DNA of 6,100 bases from Actinomycetota bacterium. GTDB taxonomy: Bacteria; Actinomycetota; Thermoleophilia; Gaiellales; Gaiellaceae. The notes below the pieces were generated by a model, which was not told the DNA's origin, did not search any database, and saw only the letters and a list, made by a program, of their open reading frames with translations. Both the position numbers and the translations under genes were made by a program. Positions 5,432-6,100 of the stretch are shown here, one piece after another; positions within the stretch are counted from its first letter, which is position 1, and the number at the start of each line of letters is the position of its first letter. The stretch spans positions 1 through 6,100 of the forward strand of contig JACDGR010000221.1 in NCBI GenBank assembly GCA_013821525.1. Reading direction: 5' to 3'.

Positions 5432-5579
5432 TCGTCCCACCGACACCCGCTCGGCTCGGCAAGCATCGCTTACGCCTGATGCGAGCGCGGCCCGAGAATG
5501 GAGATTTGGTCTGGCCCCGGTTAACGGCTCGCGGTGAAGGCGACGATCTGCTCGCCGAGAAGTGTCCCGTCTGCGGGGA

Positions 5580-5879
5580 TCATTCGAAGATCTCCCAGTG
5601 CGTGACGACGTCGTCGTGCTCGATCAGGAATCGCTCGTCCTCAGGGTAGTAGACCGCGCGTTCGACGTCGTCGCCGGCGAATGCGCGGATCGAATCGAGC
5701 GAGTCCCAGTGCGAAAGCGTCACGATCTCGCAGCGGTCGCCGGCCATGCGACGGAGCAGCCACGCGCCGCGGTTGCCCGGCGTGTCGCGATACTCGCGCA
5801 GGCCCGTCTCCTCGATATACGCGACGTACGCATCCGCGTCTGCGGCACGAACCGCGCCGCGCCAAATCCTCGCGATCAC
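5580..5879 (-). CDS. ABM-like small alpha/beta-barrel protein, leaderless GTG start
   Basis: The product is 99 residues. It begins (GTG)-IARIWRGAVRAADADAYVAYI, followed by TGLREYRDTPGNRGAWLLRR, EIVTLSHWDSLDSIRAFAGDD and RAVYYPEDERFLIEHDD. This is the pattern of a common actinobacterial family of ABM/dimeric-barrel-like proteins annotated as antibiotic biosynthesis monooxygenase-like. No substrate or reaction is known for this type, and it is too divergent from the gene at 2381-2692 to be called a recent paralogue. The frame could be opened at ATG 5933, but the family N-terminus begins at the IARxWRG strand, so GTG 5879 is preferred. There is no ribosome site before either start, and a good -10 hexamer ends 6 nt before the GTG, which implies a leaderless mRNA. 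It converges on the peptidase gene across 148 nt with no obvious terminator. Confidence 0.85.
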   Translation of the reverse strand: MIARIWRGAVRAADADAYVAYIEETGLREYRDTPGNRGAWLLRRMAGDRCEIVTLSHWDSLDSIRAFAGDDVERAVYYPEDERFLIEHDDVVTHWEIFE

Positions 5880-5885
5880 GACGGG

Positions 5886-5914
5886 ATCATACGCGGCTTG
5901 CCGACCTTGACCAA
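5886..5914 (-). promoter_or_regulatory. Promoter of the ABM-like gene, consistent with leaderless transcription
   Basis: On the minus strand, TTGGTC (5909-5914) and TATGAT (5886-5891) are 17 bp apart. The -10 matches 5 of 6 consensus positions and the spacing is ideal. Transcription starting about 7 nt after the -10 would begin at or next to GTG 5879, so the mRNA would have no leader. This explains the missing ribosome site. Confidence 0.5.
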
Positions 5915-5967
5915 TGCATCCCGAACCTCGCATTGTTGAGCGTGTAACGACGCGACGAAAGGTCTAG

Positions 5968-5986
5968 TCACTCGCAGAGCGAGTGA
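5968..5986. repeat. Perfect hairpin/palindrome TCACTCGC-AGA-GCGAGTGA
   Basis: Perfect 8-bp arms (5968-5975, 5979-5986) surround a 3-nt centre. No T-run follows on either strand, which argues against an intrinsic terminator. It sits about 55 bp upstream of the minus-strand promoter at 5886-5914 and upstream of the possible plus-strand start at 6067, so it could be an operator shared by divergent genes. Confidence 0.45.
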
Positions 5987-6066
5987 ATCGGAAGAACAGG
6001 ATCGCGTGCGCGAGTGCTCGGGAGTGTCCCTTGATCTGAGATGCATCGGGAACTAGGGTCGGGCGC

Positions 6067-6100
6067 GTGAATCGTAGGAGCGCATCGCTCGGGATCGGAG
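6067..6100 (+). CDS. Possible start of a plus-strand gene (runs off window)
   Basis: GTG at 6067 opens a frame of 11 codons to the window edge, beginning (V)NRRSASLGIG, with AGGG at 6055-6058 about 8 nt upstream. The arginine pair near the start could be the beginning of an exported protein's signal peptide. Eleven codons cannot prove this, and the start may be fortuitous. The region 5934-6066 otherwise holds no recognisable gene. Confidence 0.15.
   Translation, partial: MNRRSASLGIG

Noticed and set aside
4658..5446. 262-residue minus-strand open frame
   Set aside because: It is exactly antisense to the peptidase E-like gene, whose motifs and ribosome site are clear. The minus frame shows no family pattern.
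5299..5649. Plus-strand frame with a CPVCG zinc-finger-like string near 5563-5577
   Set aside because: The frame begins inside the peptidase gene in another phase and ends within the antisense ABM-like gene. A single CxxC is not enough evidence for a gene.
5968..5986. Intrinsic terminator at the 8-bp palindrome
   Set aside because: There is no T-run on either strand and no gene ends next to it.

Overview
The window is compact, high-GC bacterial chromosomal DNA. Its codons are GC-rich, GTG starts are common, genes overlap by 4 nt, and one gene looks leaderless. Together with the types of single-domain proteins present, this suggests a soil actinobacterium, perhaps from the Thermoleophilia/Gaiellales side of the phylum. 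The lineage is an inference, because no rRNA or marker gene is present. There is no tRNA, CRISPR array, transposase or phage gene.

Layout: the left edge holds the C-terminal two thirds of a GNAT acetyltransferase (+). It runs convergently into a minus-strand block that reads from about 3822 down to 304. In transcription order the block encodes: a soluble PAS–histidine kinase (2689-3822); a small ABM-fold monooxygenase-like protein (2381-2692); a PAS-like/coiled-coil protein with a C-terminal four-cysteine zinc-binding-type motif (1767-2384); a cobalamin-binding sensor-type protein with a CarH-like W-x9-EH cap motif but no DNA-binding domain (739-1770); and, after a 27-nt gap, a GFA/CENP-V family zinc protein (304-711). 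The first four genes are joined by three successive 4-nt stop/start overlaps (GTGA, ATGA, ATGA), so they almost certainly form one translationally coupled operon.

Upstream of the kinase is a roughly 200-nt non-coding stretch. It contains a candidate promoter, a TGTGCT-N8-AGCACA dyad lying across its -10 element, and two further small inverted repeats in the predicted leader. Beyond it lies a PNPOx/FDOR-like flavin-fold gene broken by a single +1 frameshift (4030-4483). A divergent plus-strand gene for a peptidase E-like (S51) serine hydrolase follows (4730-5431). Next comes a minus-strand ABM/YCII-like small protein (5580-5879), whose GTG start sits 6 nt after a good -10 hexamer, as in leaderless transcripts. 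The right end is non-coding, with a perfect 8-bp hairpin/operator-like palindrome.

The most interesting element is the four-gene sensory operon. A corrinoid-binding protein whose cap resembles AdoCbl photoreceptors is encoded with two PAS proteins, one of them a histidine kinase, and no transcription factor or response regulator lies nearby. A reasonable hypothesis is a cobalamin-based (light, redox or B12-status) input that signals through protein-protein contact to the kinase, rather than by DNA binding as CarH/LitR do. The sequence shows the parts and their coupling. The signalling logic is inference.
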